The notes below the pieces were generated by a model. It was given only the letters and a program-made list of their open reading frames with translations. It was not told the DNA's origin and did no database searches. The translations under genes were made by a program, and so were the position numbers. Positions 24,271 to 37,332 of a stretch of DNA of 64,000 nucleotides are shown piece after piece. The stretch's first letter is position 1. Every line of letters starts with the position of its first letter. The DNA is from Haemonchus contortus (Eukaryota; Nematoda; Chromadorea; Rhabditida; Trichostrongylidae), in contig LS997562.1 of NCBI GenBank assembly GCA_000469685.2, forward strand, positions 4,957,515 to 5,021,514. The letters run 5' to 3'.

Positions 24271-24900
24271 ACTTAAATATCTCTTTTTCCAAACGAAGAG
24301 AGGGCGATTTGAGCTATTTTTTCCCCTTTCGCCACTCATTTCATTAGAGTAAAGGAATTTTTTAGAGTTGGGAATTTTTTTTCGAAAGGTAAAGTTACTC
24401 AAATTCATCTATTAGGCTATCTTTATATGGTTGTAGTTCTTGTTGCTCTATGAGGTATCACTGCACTCAACAAAGATTTTAAAAGCATGAGTATTATAGA
24501 CACAGAGTAAATAAGGTGGAAGTAATTTCAAAATAGTCCTTGGCTCAATATTTACAAAGAAACTCAGAATTCTCTTCTCTCACTTGTTTCTAAGAAAGAA
24601 TATTATGCAAAATTTGAAAACTGGGAAGATTGGATACGAAAAACGGAGAAAAGTAGGAGGAGAACTCATTTGCTCCTCCGGTCCGGTGTCTTGTGGAAAT
24701 GAATTAATGCAGTACCCTGGAATGCGTAACGAGGCTACGAAATAATTCATCATAAGTAACTCGAGAAGATGAGAAACTATCCCATTCCCCGCGTGTGGGC
24801 GACTTCTACATCCATTTTCATGGAATACATAAAACCATTGAAAAACGATGTTCTGGAAAGAGTTCCTAGAAGGATAAGCAGAAACAGGAATGGGCTTCCA

Positions 24901-24943
24901 GCATGAAGTCCACCTGCAGGGATTTTGCAGTGGGACTTCATGC
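24901..24943. repeat. Short hairpin, 18-bp arms
   Basis: Left GCATGAAGTCC-ACCTGCA pairs with right TGCAGTGGGACTTCATGC around a loop of about 6 bases with two mismatches. It is compact and well matched, so it is worth checking for transcription, but nothing else marks it as an RNA gene. Confidence 0.55.
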
Positions 24944-25099
24944 TTTTCTCTGATTGCAGGTATGTGTTAAAACTTGGAAGACTACGACGCATAGAATTCT
25001 TTTACAAACGCTTTTGACCCCATACGTCGGTAAAAGGGAATGTGAGATCAGTAAAAATCAGATTTATGGACAAATGATCAGGGGGAGGGGTCCAGAAAA

Positions 25100-26216
25100 A
25101 AAGTCGACGTTCTGGTGATAGAATCTCCTCACTATGTATGAGGTACCAGTGCTTCGTTGGAGTGGAATAACGAAATTATGGGAAGGTTTCTGACTCTCAA
25201 GTTGCTATCATTCCTAGTGTTCCAACGCAGCCTCTCCAAAATGACTTTAGGCCACGCCCAAAAGGTCCAAGTAAGTGATTCCTATTCCTTTCGACCGATT
25301 GAGCTACTGAAGAAGATTTCTCGCAGTAGCATCGATTTTCTTAGGCTGAGGCCCAGCATTTTCACTCCTAGGCGTTAGGATCCCAGCAAGCTATCGTTAC
25401 ATGGAATTGGGTAATGTAAAGCCGATGAAGTAGAAGACACTGACTTGGGTGACTGCCCTTTCCCACTTGCTGTAGTAACACCAGGCGAAGGAACTAAGAT
25501 TCTGAAATGAGCCAATTTGCATCACAAAAAGCTTAATTATTCCCAACTACTTAATTGATATTCCCCGTTTACGATCCTTCATGGAAATTCAAGTTCCGTT
25601 GGATAATCTGGGGATTTATAGGCCTACGCTCTGTAGCTACGAGTCATCTCAGGAAGAGAGGTCGGTCGATAAATCATCCTTTCCTCATAATCTTGACAAC
25701 TTCTGGTAGCTTTTTCATATTTGACGTTGTAATTTCACACTTCAACCTGACAAGTCATCTATCTTCACCTGAAGGTATAGGTGACGATCTCGCAACCTAA
25801 TGGAAGGAAGTGATAGCTGCAAAGGTTGGGAAGAAGCCGAGTTCCCGAGCTAAAAGTGAAGGGATTCATAATGAGCGTTGCTGAATCAAAGTCGAGACTC
25901 AGAGCTTTTTTGACGTTCAGCGATTCCGCCCATTACCTGGTTGCTGGCCATTTCGAGATAGGGCTAGTGAATTGAGTTTTGGACGAATAATGGAAGTGAT
26001 AGTCATGAATAAGGCAAAAAGGGTGAAGAAATCGTTGAAATTGGCGTATTCAATGATACATAAGGATTAAAAAGAGTAGTATACTCAGAGGTTGGACGAG
26101 AATGTGACGACAAAAATTGCACGGAAAGGATATTTGCACAGGATAGCATAAAAGACGACATTCAAGTTGTCAAGTAGTGCAGTTGTGAACATGGAGTCTT
26201 AAAGAAGTATTTTTCG
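25100..26216. other. Coding-like plus-strand fragments, unassigned
   Basis: A plus frame around 25540-25715 reads well as protein (includes RSFMEIQVPLDNLGIYRPT) but stops, and overlapping frames are also open. I could not connect it by splice sites to anything nearby. It may be a decayed element. Confidence 0.22.
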
Positions 26217-26455
26217 GGCGTCCATCATTCCCTGAGGGATGTGCCCCGCATTCAATTTCATTCAGAATCGTAGTGGCGTATTGAATGCGTATGTGGCGTA
26301 TACAATGACTTGCGGTGGTCAGCCGATGTATAAGTGAGTGCTTTCATCCTCCCAGAAAAGCCTGAACCAATTGTTCGACCGCGAAAAGATGGGAGCTTTG
26401 GCTGACCTGTGCGGATCCGAGATTCGAACTCGTTAACATGCGGGTGTTAAGAGAG
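26217..26455 (-). repeat. SINE copy
   Basis: Reverse copy: 'gggatgtgccccgcattcaa', 'cttgcggtggtcagccgatg', 'agtgctttcatcctcccaga' and reversed B-box ('gagattcgaactcgttaac'). The head end is truncated. Confidence 0.82.
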
Positions 26456-27193
26456 TTGTTGCAGAACTTTTATGAAAAACTCTTGCAGGAACAGTAAAGG
26501 TGGAAATTCAGTGCGAATCCGACACTTTTACTGTACTTGTACTTCATCCGGAAAAACACGTAAGCTAACTCTACTGAGATCTAGAGGCGAAACGAGAACA
26601 CATTGTCCTAGGAATTTCTCTGAGAAATTTATCACTTCGCGACGGGCACCAATCGAATCATTGAAAAAATCAGTTCAAATCAACGACGAACAGGACGACT
26701 TCATCTAAATTCAAGGGGCACTACGCGCCGAGAGCACTACGCGATGAGAAGCCAGCCTCCACTGAGGATTGATGAAGAATGTTTGGCTGAGAGCTGAGAA
26801 CCCATCTACACAAGGGAGCGTCCATGCAGTATCGCAGAAGCACTCGTCATGCTACATGAGGCATACAACTTCCTGATCATAGCAGGGACAGCGACGGAAG
26901 TAACCAAAAATAGATCCCAGACGAAGATGTCCGAAAAACTGCCTACACTCCCAAGTCTCCTTTAACGACTATGTTGCTCATGAGATCTGTCTTCCAGACG
27001 AGCTTCTTCGAGATTTTGTCACAACAATGTTACGTTACCAATTACAAAAAGGAAATGAAATTTCTAAAAGTGCATTCAGCAAGCTACGAATGCAGTTGTC
27101 GAGCGAGCATGGGAGAATCTTCAGAAGGAGTCTAAGAGGGGATTTTGAAAAAGGAGACGAAATAAAGAAGTTCACCACTAAGATAGAAAGTTT

Positions 27194-27578
27194 GGCACTA
27201 TTTACTCTTTACTGCCCCACTTCGTCGAGAATAAATTCCTATCGAATTTTTTCAAAGAAGATGAAACCGGCTAGAAACTTGCCTAAAGAGGTAATTTGAC
27301 CAGTAGAACACGAGTATCGCATTCATTCGTCATAAAGATGCCTAGCGCGCGCGCTACAGGCGCCGGCGCCAGATGGAGTTGGGTCACAAATTTTGCTGAA
27401 AACTTGCCCCCAAGTAGTGTCCTAGGCGTTTTCATGATGAATGGATGCAATCTTCGTGTTCTACGGGTCAAATTACCTCTCTAGGCAAGTTTCTAGTCGG
27501 TTTCATCTTCTTTGAAAAAATTCGATGGAAATCCAGCCCATTCTCGATATAGTGGGGCAGTAAAGGGTAAATAGTGCC
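27194..27578. repeat. Large fold-back: about 155-bp inverted repeat
   Basis: Left arm 27194-27345 and right arm 27421-27578 are reverse complements along their whole length with scattered mismatches and a small indel. Shared blocks include GGCACTATTTAC, CTTTACTGCCCCAC, TCGAATTTTTTCAAAGAAG, GAGGTAATTTGACC and GTAGAACACGA. The 75-bp spacer is GC-rich at its left (GCGCGCGC, GGCGCCGGCGCC). No coding potential is shared beyond the mirrored open frames the symmetry creates. Confidence 0.85.
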
Positions 27579-28129
27579 GAAAGTTTTGTAGAAGAAGTCC
27601 TAGGAAAGAGAGCTCCATCTCAGAACAGAACGATTGGAACGTCAGGATTGTAGCGGTTTCGGGTAACGTCGTCTGATAAAATTAATCTCGAGTATCCAAA
27701 GTTCGAGAAAAAGAAACTCAGACCAGCTCAGGCTCCCCAGCGGGATCGCTCAACCTCTCGCTTTCGCACGGTGAAGCTGGTGAAGATTCACTAGATTCTT
27801 TCTATGAGTACGATTACTACAATGAGAATGAGAGCAATCTTCGAACGGACAAGACTATGGGGACCAGAAGGTCACAATGCAGAGAGGACAAGATCAGGTG
27901 CATTCATTTTAAAATAGAACACAAAAAACAGGAAAAGATCCGCTCAGAAACAGACCATAGAAGGCTGAAATATACCCATGAAGATGGAGGAATCCCAAGG
28001 ATCCTACACTTAAACAATCGAGAAAGGGATCTTTGCTTTTGTCAACATTATGAGACGAAAGAAACTCAGTCACTCGTCCGTTCCGTGACAGTTTCCCTAC
28101 ATTTTCAATCAAGGGGTAAAGTTATTGTG

Positions 28130-28190
28130 ATTGCTGCTCCTGGATCAAAGGCACAGTCTCAGAACGAGCCAATGATCCAGGAGCAGCAAT
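28130..28190. repeat. Perfect 18-bp hairpin
   Basis: ATTGCTGCTCCTGGATCA (28130-28147) is exactly mirrored by TGATCCAGGAGCAGCAAT (28173-28190), with a 25-base loop. Confidence 0.85.
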
Positions 28191-28539
28191 GGTATCCTGG
28201 AGTGGCACAGGGACGATGTCGAGTCGAAAAACAGCCTAGATAGGGCGAAATAAACAAATGTGTTCAAATAGCACGTCCGAATACCCCTTCCATGTAGATT
28301 TTGCCGTCACATTATCGCATATCTCCTACTGAAGACACCGATTCTCTCAGTTCTTCGTCACTAATACATTATTCTAAATAACCACTTTCTCGTCTTGAAC
28401 TAAACACCCCAAAATTATTGTGAACTGCATTCTCCTTGACAGCACCTGCAAGTTCGAGACGGCTGAGGCACTTACTTCATGAACTACAGACATCACCGCT
28501 CACTGCGAAGGACTTCTGTAGTTGTAGGTAGCAGCACCA

Positions 28540-28690
28540 GCGAGTAACTGCTTTCATCCTTCCAAACAGGACAAAACCAATTGCCAAGCACCAAGACATT
28601 GGATACTTGGTTGGTCTAGGTGGCTCCTGAATCGCGATTGACCATATGCAGGGTAAAGCGCAGTCGTTACTAACACTCTCTAGGCCCATA
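28540..28690 (-). repeat. SINE 5'-half fragment
   Basis: Matches 'aactgctttcatccttccaa', 'acttggttggtctaggtggc' and the reversed head region. The tail half is absent. Confidence 0.55.
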
Positions 28691-28699
28691 CCTGGTCCG

Positions 28700-31600
28700 G
28701 GGCTGTTCATAAAAGAAGCAATAAATATGTTCCGTTCGAGGGAGGCTTAAGAGGAGAGGCAAAATCTGTCATTATCTCAGACGTCACCCTGTTAATGCCA
28801 TCCCACGATTCCCTCAGAATAGTACTTGTTGTGCCCGATTTTTAATAAGAACGTTTGTCTAGACGGAAATGCAGAATCATCTACCGTTGAAGAGCTCATC
28901 AGCTCCATTTACAGGCTATCCCGTTGTGGAGCTATTCAAAACACTACGGCTAACTCTAAAAACTGTTGACATGTTGACAGAAGGAACTGGAATCATAAAG
29001 ACATGACACCGCGATGATTTCCACAATTCCTATTACACCACTTCCTCCTCAATCTTCATCAGCACCAGGCGAATACGTCGAACGCGGCACTATACTCCAT
29101 TTTTTGTTCTGGCACCAACACTGACAGGAGACAGTCACGAAGGGCATGGAGGGGGACGCGACAACTGACCACGAATCCGTGCGTCGCGGGCGGACTGAAA
29201 CTATTTACCACCGTACACCATCTGAAAACAGATGATTACATAAGGCACTTACAGTCACCAACTCACATTCCGAGTTGACCAATCACTTGAGGGGAAGGGG
29301 GGAAGGTTGAAAGCCCTGACTTGTGCGACGGCTGGCTACTGCAACCAACGTTTAGGGCACATTGGCATTCAAACCGGCATTTCGATCCTGGATGGAAGTC
29401 TATGGGGGCGATATCTGAAGCCGCCGATCAACGCTAAAAACTTTGTCACTACACCTCAATGTTTTGTTTAACTGCTGTTTCTGCCACAGTTGAAGAGCTT
29501 GCAACTCATGGGCATACACTTGGCCAAGGGCTCGAGTCCCGCCCATGACGAAACTTTAGTTTATAAGTCAACGAATTTCTGAAAACAAACAATCTAATAA
29601 GGAGATACAGCGAGAGGGGTGAGTGATTCACTTACGATCCATTCACAGGCAATAGAAAATCAGGAGCTGGACCGATTTTTGACTATTCTCCTTCAAAATA
29701 CTTCCATTTAGACTCATTCATCAGATTGAATATTTTACCTACTCATCCGGCATTTTTTTATTATTAGCAGTACCTGTAATCGCTGCAGAAATTGCTGCAG
29801 AAATTCCAATAGCAAGCAACATGGGACTGAATAGAAAGCTAACTGGATGGAATGCTAATTGGCATTACATCGGGACGAGTAGGCCTGCAATATACCAAGA
29901 AATAAGAGGTATTGACGAGGTTCAGTGGCAAACACTGACCAAACTTTCCTTATTTGGGCAGGATTTTTGAAATGTTAGTGTAACAATGCACTACTGGCAA
30001 ACCACCTTTTTAGCAGCAAGAAAAGGCCACTCCCCGAATTTCACAGATCTCGAAAATAATCCGTTCAGGTCCCGTCATTTCCACCATAATTGCTGGCTGT
30101 TTCCTGTCCACGCTGAATCCTTTTCATCGCCTTTGTCATAATACCATAGTAATCCTACCGGGAGTCAGCCATCTCATTCATTCTCTAGCAACTAAGACCC
30201 ATCCACATCCTTCCCAGCAAACTCCAAAATGACGCAGGACAGATATGTAGAACCGAAACCCACTTTGTCACTCCACAGCCCTTCTCGGTGGATCCACCTG
30301 ATGATTCCACAGCAAGTTCTCTCTCATGACGACCCTACCCCACACTCCTTCCTCGCTCACACGCTTGAACCTTGGGGTTGATCCACTTGCTTCAACGCTC
30401 CCGTTAATCACAATGAACACTTTGAATACATATGAGCATAGAATTCAGATGAACAAAATGAGCTTCTTGAGGGGAGTACCAGCTCCAAATAGGAGAATGG
30501 TAACTCCTCATTGAGAGCGCCATAAATTCATGGTCGTACTAGAAGGTCTTCACAGGGGCCATGTGAGAGGTGAGCGCATTGAGCGCATGGAGCTGACGAC
30601 GAGTATTTCCTTTATTCTCCTACAAATCTGCTTCCATAGAAGCGAAGAAGAGGTCATAGCGGGAAGGTGGAGGAAGGCAGCAGGCTCTCTCCGGATAGAT
30701 TCGCTATAAGATTTAGCCATGAAACCACCTATATGTTCGTTGTGCCGCTTGTCTCTGTCCCCCCCCCCCGCGTTTCGCATTTGATCTGAGATCGCCAATG
30801 GTTCTGATCGCTGTAAAAATGGCATTGAGCGAACATTTGCTAATCGTATCGGGGTGATAAGTTAGTCTTGTTAATTCAGAAAAATCCTATCGATAGACTT
30901 CGCCCACATTGACGCCGATGCACAACTGCTCCGAACGATAAAAAGTTTGATATAAGGATTGTCGGATTTTAATGTGCCTGAACGCCCCGCATAGAACGCA
31001 CTATACTTTTTAAGCCTTTGACATCGGCGCTTTCTGAGCTCCCGATTCCGATTTTCATAGGAGGTGTGCGAAAATGAGATTCACAGTGACTGAATACCCC
31101 TCACTGTGATTGTGTACAAGCTCATAGATTGGCAGTACAACAGCGGTGTTGTGATACTATCAGTTGTTCAGCTTTTTCTAAGATGAAATAAAATAATAAC
31201 TCCCACACATGCACAGTTGAGCATCACCGCCACAATGCTTCCGAAGAAAATTTCAAAAATCACGCCCACTGCAAAAACCCTGCCCATAATACTTAACCGC
31301 CAATTTTTCTCACCAAGAATGACTCCTATTACAGGCATTGTACTACATTAGCTATTGTTGGGATTTCAATGACTTAAGACACTTCGATTCCAAGGGTTGC
31401 ACGAGTGGAACGATTCCTTCCTCTAGTCATCAATCCCCCTCCCCCCTTAAGCCGCCCAGGTGATAATTCTTGAAAAGAGTATTTTGTGACGTTTCTCGTT
31501 CAACCTGCACCTCAAACACTTTGAGAAGATTTGCCCCTCCTCCGATGTGATAATTTAGAAAGCGCAGAGTGCTCGAAAGCGTTGGATTCTGTTGCAAAAT

Positions 31601-33635
31601 GATTGATAGAAGGAATGATGAGGCAGCGAAGGTGTGGATTACCACCTCCGCTTGATTAAACCACTTCCAATAAACGCCGCTAGGAGCTATTGAAAACCTA
31701 AAACTTCACAGAAATCGCTTCATATCCGAATAATCCATAACACGAATAAGTGAATTTATATAGATTCTCGAGTACACTTGGAGTAGCTTTTGTAGTGAGG
31801 AAAATTGACACCTCTGTCAAACCCGTATGATTCTTCGATGATCAAATATTTTCCGGATATGCCGATCACGCAACATCCATCTCAACGCGGAATCTCTAGA
31901 ATATGTACTTGGGCATGAACAGTGAAAGGGCCCAAATAAACCTGCTCGGAGCCCTTATACCCTATTAGTTCTGTAAGGACGAGCCCTCCTTGCTTTCGAC
32001 GAGTTTTGGACCGTTCTTCTGAAACCAGCCCCCTACTTTTTGAAATGATGTTGACTTTTCTTGGCTCACCCTTCCTGTTCGCTTTTTCATCGGTTCCCCA
32101 ATAAACTTGTTTACAGTAGGCAACTGTGGGGACGTTTTGGTCCTAGGCCGCGAGTTGATGAAATTCACTTCAACGCTTAAGCAGGAAATGGGACAGGCGG
32201 TACCTAGATTACAGAGGTAAGGAAGATGGAAAAGCAATTTGGAGTGCGATGTTTGAAAAAACACCCCCGCTTGAACAAAAACGGTTCGCAGAGATGTTCG
32301 CACAAAGAACAAACTCGATAGGCGCAATTTGCTCCCTTTGAGCTTGCTCTTCAGCATAGAACTGACGGTGAGAATGAATGATGATGCTCAGCCCCGGCAA
32401 ACAGGTTCGTTCCAATTCTAGGTGTTTTTGGATATTGACGGCCGTCATCTTCATGTCATAATCAGCCGAAGTTCATTCTCAGTAAGTCCGTCTAGTGGTG
32501 GTCGTCATCTCATTCCATCGTAATTCCATTCGGATTTGATTATCCAAAACACGGTATTGAGGAGCCTTTGGGTTGATTTCGGGTTGGCCTAAGTTGAAAT
32601 ACGCTCAGAAAGGGTGAATTTTTAGAATCTCCGACTTTTGGGTACCCAAGGTATGGAAAGGCTACTCATGGTCGCTCTACACAAGGACACACATTCATTC
32701 AGCTCATACCCCCTTTATTTGGTATTCGCCATGCATATGAGCTCCGCTGGTAATCGTATTTGCCATAGTTTAGTTTGCGCCGTGCACCTGAGCTTCATTC
32801 GAAGTCATGGCATCTAAATGCCATCTGATTGAAAGTGAGGCCTACAGAGAGATACTCCGAGAGAGTTATTCATTCAACTCTCTATCTTGGAGTATCAGAT
32901 GACTATTACGCAATCTCAGAACCATTGATGATTCACTGGACATAGAGGACCTGATTATGTGAATAATAGGTTCGTAGTAGGTTTGTCTAGGTTAGTAGGT
33001 TCGTCACTACAGCGCCATCTTTACCTACTTCTTTGTACGCTCCGTCGACTCTTTTTCGTCGAGATGTATGGAGTCGATTGTATGGTCCCCAGATAGCCTT
33101 TTGAGCGATTAACTTCATTCCATTATTTCCACTGAGATGTGTCAAACATTCAATAGATTATCTATTCGTCAGAGGAGCTTCTATGAGAACCTCAAACATA
33201 ACTAGTACAAGTTATACTAGTTAGCTTGTGGAGAGGAAAAAAATGAGGTGAACAATGCAATCAATCATTCCTAAGACTGGCCATTCATCCATCAATCTTT
33301 CCTGTTGTTGTGTATGAGCCGAGACTTTGTTATACGAAAATAAATCAAATGATTTTATAGACATTCCCTAAAAAACGAGCAGGAATGGTGAACATGGCTT
33401 ACTCGAAGAATACGCTTCACGGTTTTTCACAGTAAGTACTGAGAATCTCATTTGATCCTCACCAGTCGATCTTTATGACGCCGCTTCACAGCGAAAACGA
33501 ACGAAAGCTTGCGAAAGTTTCATATTACCTAGTTAAACATCGTCAGAGATAAAATTAAAACACGTTGTTCCACCGAATAGGCCATAATTATAGATATATG
33601 ATGTGCCACAAAAATAATGAATAATACGTTAATAG
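28700..33635. other. Intergenic; repeat fragments and unassigned frames
   Basis: A SINE 3' fragment (29298-29440) and a tRNA-like fragment (29505-29560, with 'gggctcgagtcccgcccatg') are present. Minus frames at 31965-32454 (for example NIQKHLELERTCLPG and PTVNKFIGEPMKKRTG) look protein-like but lack a family or a consistent splice pattern. An imperfect hairpin (GAGATACTCC...GGAGTATC) lies at about 32849-32896. Confidence 0.35.
29298..29440 (+). repeat. SINE 3'-half fragment
   Basis: Plus orientation: 'cctgacttgtgcgacggctg', 'ggcacattggcattcaaacc', 'ttcgatcctggatggaagtc', ending near 'gccgatcaacgct'. The head is missing. Confidence 0.6.
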
Positions 33636-33910
33636 CGAAGGTGGTGTAGTGACAAGCTGCCCACTAACACACATACATGGTCACAGGTTCAGATCCAGGA
33701 TCGAGATTCGCCTAATCCAACCAAGCCTTACATTCCTTCGGGGCCAGTCAATTGATCCCAGACTTGTCAGGGAAGAGAAAAGCACTGACTCCTCCAACGG
33801 CTGGTCACCGCATGTCATTGTATAGGCCACATACACATTCGATACACCATTACGATTCAGCACATAAGTCTAGTGCGGGGCGCATTCCAAAAGACGGAAT
33901 TGATTACCGT
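33636..33910 (+). repeat. SINE copy, near-complete
   Basis: Head 'gaaggtggtgtagtgacaag', B-box-like GGTTCAGATCC, 'ccaaccaagccttacattcc', 'gcactgactcctccaacggc', 'gtcattgtataggccacata' and tail 'gtgcggggcgcattccaaaa'. About 275 bp. Confidence 0.85.
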
Positions 33911-34516
33911 CAAACATTGACCTTGACTTGACTTTGAATGTTTAATACGTTAAGACGTCAAAAAAAATATTTTCACCATGAGAAGAAATTTTTTCCTCAT
34001 CATTTAGCATGAACTAAATTAATTCAAATTGAAAATTACAAATTAAACACAAAAGGAAAATTTTGATTGAAAATCAAAATTACACCGTCAGAGCAATTTC
34101 AAGTATTCTTCGCTATATGCCTAATAAAATAATTTTTATTAAAAAATCGAATGGTTTGAATGAATTAAGGTAATGGAAGCAAATAAGTAAATAAATACCA
34201 TCGTATTTAACATAACATTGCCCTTAACCCACATCATGGTATCATTTTTCATAAAATCAATTATATTTCATATAATGAGTGGTTAATAGCATTGTATTCA
34301 CCGATTCATTTGGTGATATTTACGAATTATTTTTTCATAAATATTTACATTTTAAGGATAGTTCATTTATAACTGACATAATTGTAGTCGTAATAAGTCA
34401 GTAAGTAAAAATCTCTACTGAAATGTGAGAAAATCTGTTGTTAGGGAGAATTTTAGAGAATTTTTAATTTAATTCCAGAAATTCGAATTAATATACCTAT
34501 CACGTTAGCTTAAAAT
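33911..34516. other. AT-rich intergenic DNA
   Basis: Very AT-rich with stops in every frame; nothing recognised. Confidence 0.5.
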
Positions 34517-35480
34517 ATGAAAAAACAAAAGATCCCTGAAAGAGATGAAGACAAAAATCATGAGAATCGTAATATAGCCGTAAATCTGATAAACTCTAAA
34601 AGATCCCCCGCAAAGGTCCTTTGGTCTGAAGGTTACGGTATCATTCAGGGTGTATATAAAGACCCACAGAGTGGTGAAACAAAAGAGTTAACGGTATGAA
34701 GAGCTGAAAAGTGCAAAAATCTTCAACGACCGTTCATCAGCAAATCAATCGGGGGCCACTTGAAAAGATTACCGGACCTGTTCTACTGAATGAGCACTCA
34801 CTGAATGAACAAGAGTAATCAGTCAGCCGGTATCGACGAAGAAGATGGTGGCAGGATGAAGCTCTTCGGTGATGTGGGGAGGGAATAGCAGCACAAGGTA
34901 TTCCCATGGGCGTGGCCTTGTTATGCTCGACGAGCAACAAAAAACACCTTTTCTCAATCCCATTGATGTGCGACAGACACCTCTGCCGCCGTGGCTCGTT
35001 TGTTTCCCTTCCAACAGACATTTATCTGATCGTAGACGAAACTGCTCTAGTTAGTTCTGAGTTTTTTGGGTATATCGGGCACCTGATCAACAGGCGGATA
35101 AAGGCTTCCATTGACCGACACTACCCGATCACCAGAGGTTTTTACCCACTGCTATTCGGATGCCCAGACCTTATTCCCAGATTCGAAGCCGGGAAATAAC
35201 CCAGTGCTTTCTCAAAGAGAGTATGCCTTGAGTGAAGAAGTAAATTCAAGCTTCAATGACAATTCTCGGAATATATATGTGCTCCCTGTCCTTTCTTCTT
35301 TTGACACTGCCGATGCAAGCTCCGCCCACTTTTATAAGTCATATCCACATATAAGGTATTTCTATCCGTCAATTTGACCATTCTCTGCCAATCCTTTGAG
35401 ATAACACAAACTTCTGGGGATCACATGCTTCCCGCTCAAGACAGCGAATATGATAGCAGTGAGGGGAACTCGGTAATTCA
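34517..35480 (+). other. Possible plus-strand gene or gene relic
   Basis: An ATG at 34517 opens 60 codons ending at a GT donor (ACG|GTATGA, 34697). After 46-47 bp an acceptor (TTCATCAG) leads in phase to 25 further codons and TAA near 34816, giving an 84-aa product (includes PAKVLWSEGYGIIQGVYKD and PLEKITGPVLLNE). Beyond it, at 34900-35480, further protein-like stretches occur in changing frames (for example QQKTPFLNPIDVRQTP, SQREYALSEEVNSSFND). No family recognised. Either a small real gene, or a decayed longer one. Confidence 0.3.
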
Positions 35481-37332
35481 TTTTGTTGAATTTCTCAAGG
35501 AAACTCCTGGATCAGCGACAAGAAAATGTTCGGGCTTTTTCTGAGGCTTCTCGGGCTATTTTGCTTTTCAAATTTCTACTGAAAAAGTGTAGACATTAGA
35601 TTGGTGAAGCGAACTCTCTCAGAGAGTTTAAGAGGTAACGATAGTTAATGTCTTTTATCAATGAACAGATTGCGGACCATACAGTTTTGATGAGGAGTAA
35701 ATTTGAGTGATTTTGGGTGCCCTCCACCCCAAGCTGTCGTGAGAGATACGATGGTTACTGTACCATTATTGAAATTCAAGGTTGCGAAACAAAATATTCA
35801 GTTCCAAAGAAAAATTTGGATTTGAATAGGTCGAAAAAACAAAAACGAATAAACACTGGTAGAAAACTTGGAAATTGTTTTTTTAACTGAAAAAAGGTAT
35901 TCCAATAGAAAAGAAAGTAGCTGAATCAAGTCGGTTTAATCATCTCTTCCAGCAGGACAACACCGTTCATCTTGCCGAAATTGCACCAATCAAGAACTGA
36001 GTAAACAAGTGGTTTTCTCGTCAATGAAAACAATATATAGAGCTCAATTTATTTTCGCTAACGTCGTTCCACATTACAGATGCGTGGGTTGTGAACTCGA
36101 ACGCTCATATGCGCTTACACGTCCGGAACTGGGCAGAACTGGAGTAACTTCAAGTAGTTAAGGTATTTTGGGGACAGGCAGAGTGAGACATTTCTAACAG
36201 GGAGGACCCATTGAAGCCTACGAAAGGGACCATTGGAACACCGTAAAAATCTGTGCTAAGGATAAGTCACGATGCCAGCTCCGATTGAGGATATTTCTCG
36301 ACTTCCTCACACAACCTATCTTTGGGTTATGGTATATCCCGCACACTTTAGCCTAAACCTGACATACCTGGCTCCACCTCAGCTTGAATCAACACATTTT
36401 AGAACAACGGTCGGAAATCTGATGAGGGCTCCGAAAAAACGGGCAGCGTTGAAACACTGAAGACCAACAACTTGATATTCTGAAAACCGCGTGAAAATAA
36501 GGCTAAACAAAGAGAAATCTCATAATTTTTCAAAAAAAAAACTTTACGAGCTACCAGTAAAATAACACGATGAAAGGAACTCCACTTACGAAATGACATC
36601 GAATCTGATCAGTGCCAGATGTCGGAAGCTATCGAAAGACATCTGGCAGCTTTCTTTACCATCGTTCTTATTCTTCATTTTATTGGCCAATTTAAGTTCT
36701 CTATAACTCTAAGGTCGCTTATTTGTACGATCGATTGTTCCTCGTAGGGCAGTATACAAGCTAAATACCAGTATAACTACTATTACAATTATACTACAAT
36801 ACAATTACAATTATAATTACCAAAAATGTATACCGTACCTTAAGAGATGCCGACCTCTAATTGACGCCAAAGTCTTCAGTCGTTTTTTTCGACTCATCCT
36901 CAACGGCTTTTTTCGATTCATACTAGGAATCACACCGGCTGACTGACAGCATCACTCTACGATTTCAAATGTATCCCTTCCGGTATCCTTCCGGTATTGT
37001 ACTTTTAAACGTTTACACTACAACTACACTGTAGCTCTAGACATTTATTGACTTCTATTGAGAATTGAGAACAACAAAAAAATATCACCGATAAACAAAC
37101 AACAAAGCAATGTAGCGAATAACAAAAATAAAGGAAATTACTCAATGTCAACAACTTATCCCGTTCAACAAATGGACTCCAAGTACTGATTGCTAAGCAT
37201 ATGACCAAAATGAAATTACATTTCGAAAAAAATTATAGGAAGACTTCTATATTGGACTCTCTTAAGCAGTGCTTCATTCGTAAAGAAAAATGAAAACAAA
37301 AAAAAAACATTGAAGTCACGGAAAGAAATTTT
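35481..37332. other. Intergenic, 3' flank of ddx1
   Basis: No exon found. A perfect 11-bp hairpin (TGCCAGATGTC / GACATCTGGCA) lies at about 36612-36650. A minus-strand AATAAA (37044-37049), about 285 bp past the ddx1 stop, is a candidate poly(A) signal. Confidence 0.45.

Larger units (their letters stand above)
26456..28250 (+). other. Coding-like segments interrupted by a fold-back
   Basis: Plus-strand open stretches occur at about 26480-26708, 27027-27299 and 27700-28243. The last is about 180 codons long if read upstream of its first ATG, acidic/aromatic-rich at first (SLDSFYEYDYYNENESN) and basic later. No domain is recognised. The second stretch enters the left arm of the inverted repeat at 27194. 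This may be a decayed transposable element or a fast-evolving gene; I cannot decide. Confidence 0.25.

Noticed and set aside
26456..28250. Retroviral-like envelope or Gag gene
   Set aside because: Some short segments look protein-like, but no zinc knuckle, protease, reverse transcriptase, LTR pair or fusion motif could be found, so no assignment is made.
36272..36460. Small plus-strand gene
   Set aside because: A 62-codon frame with no family, no splice sites and no conserved neighbours; within chance expectation.
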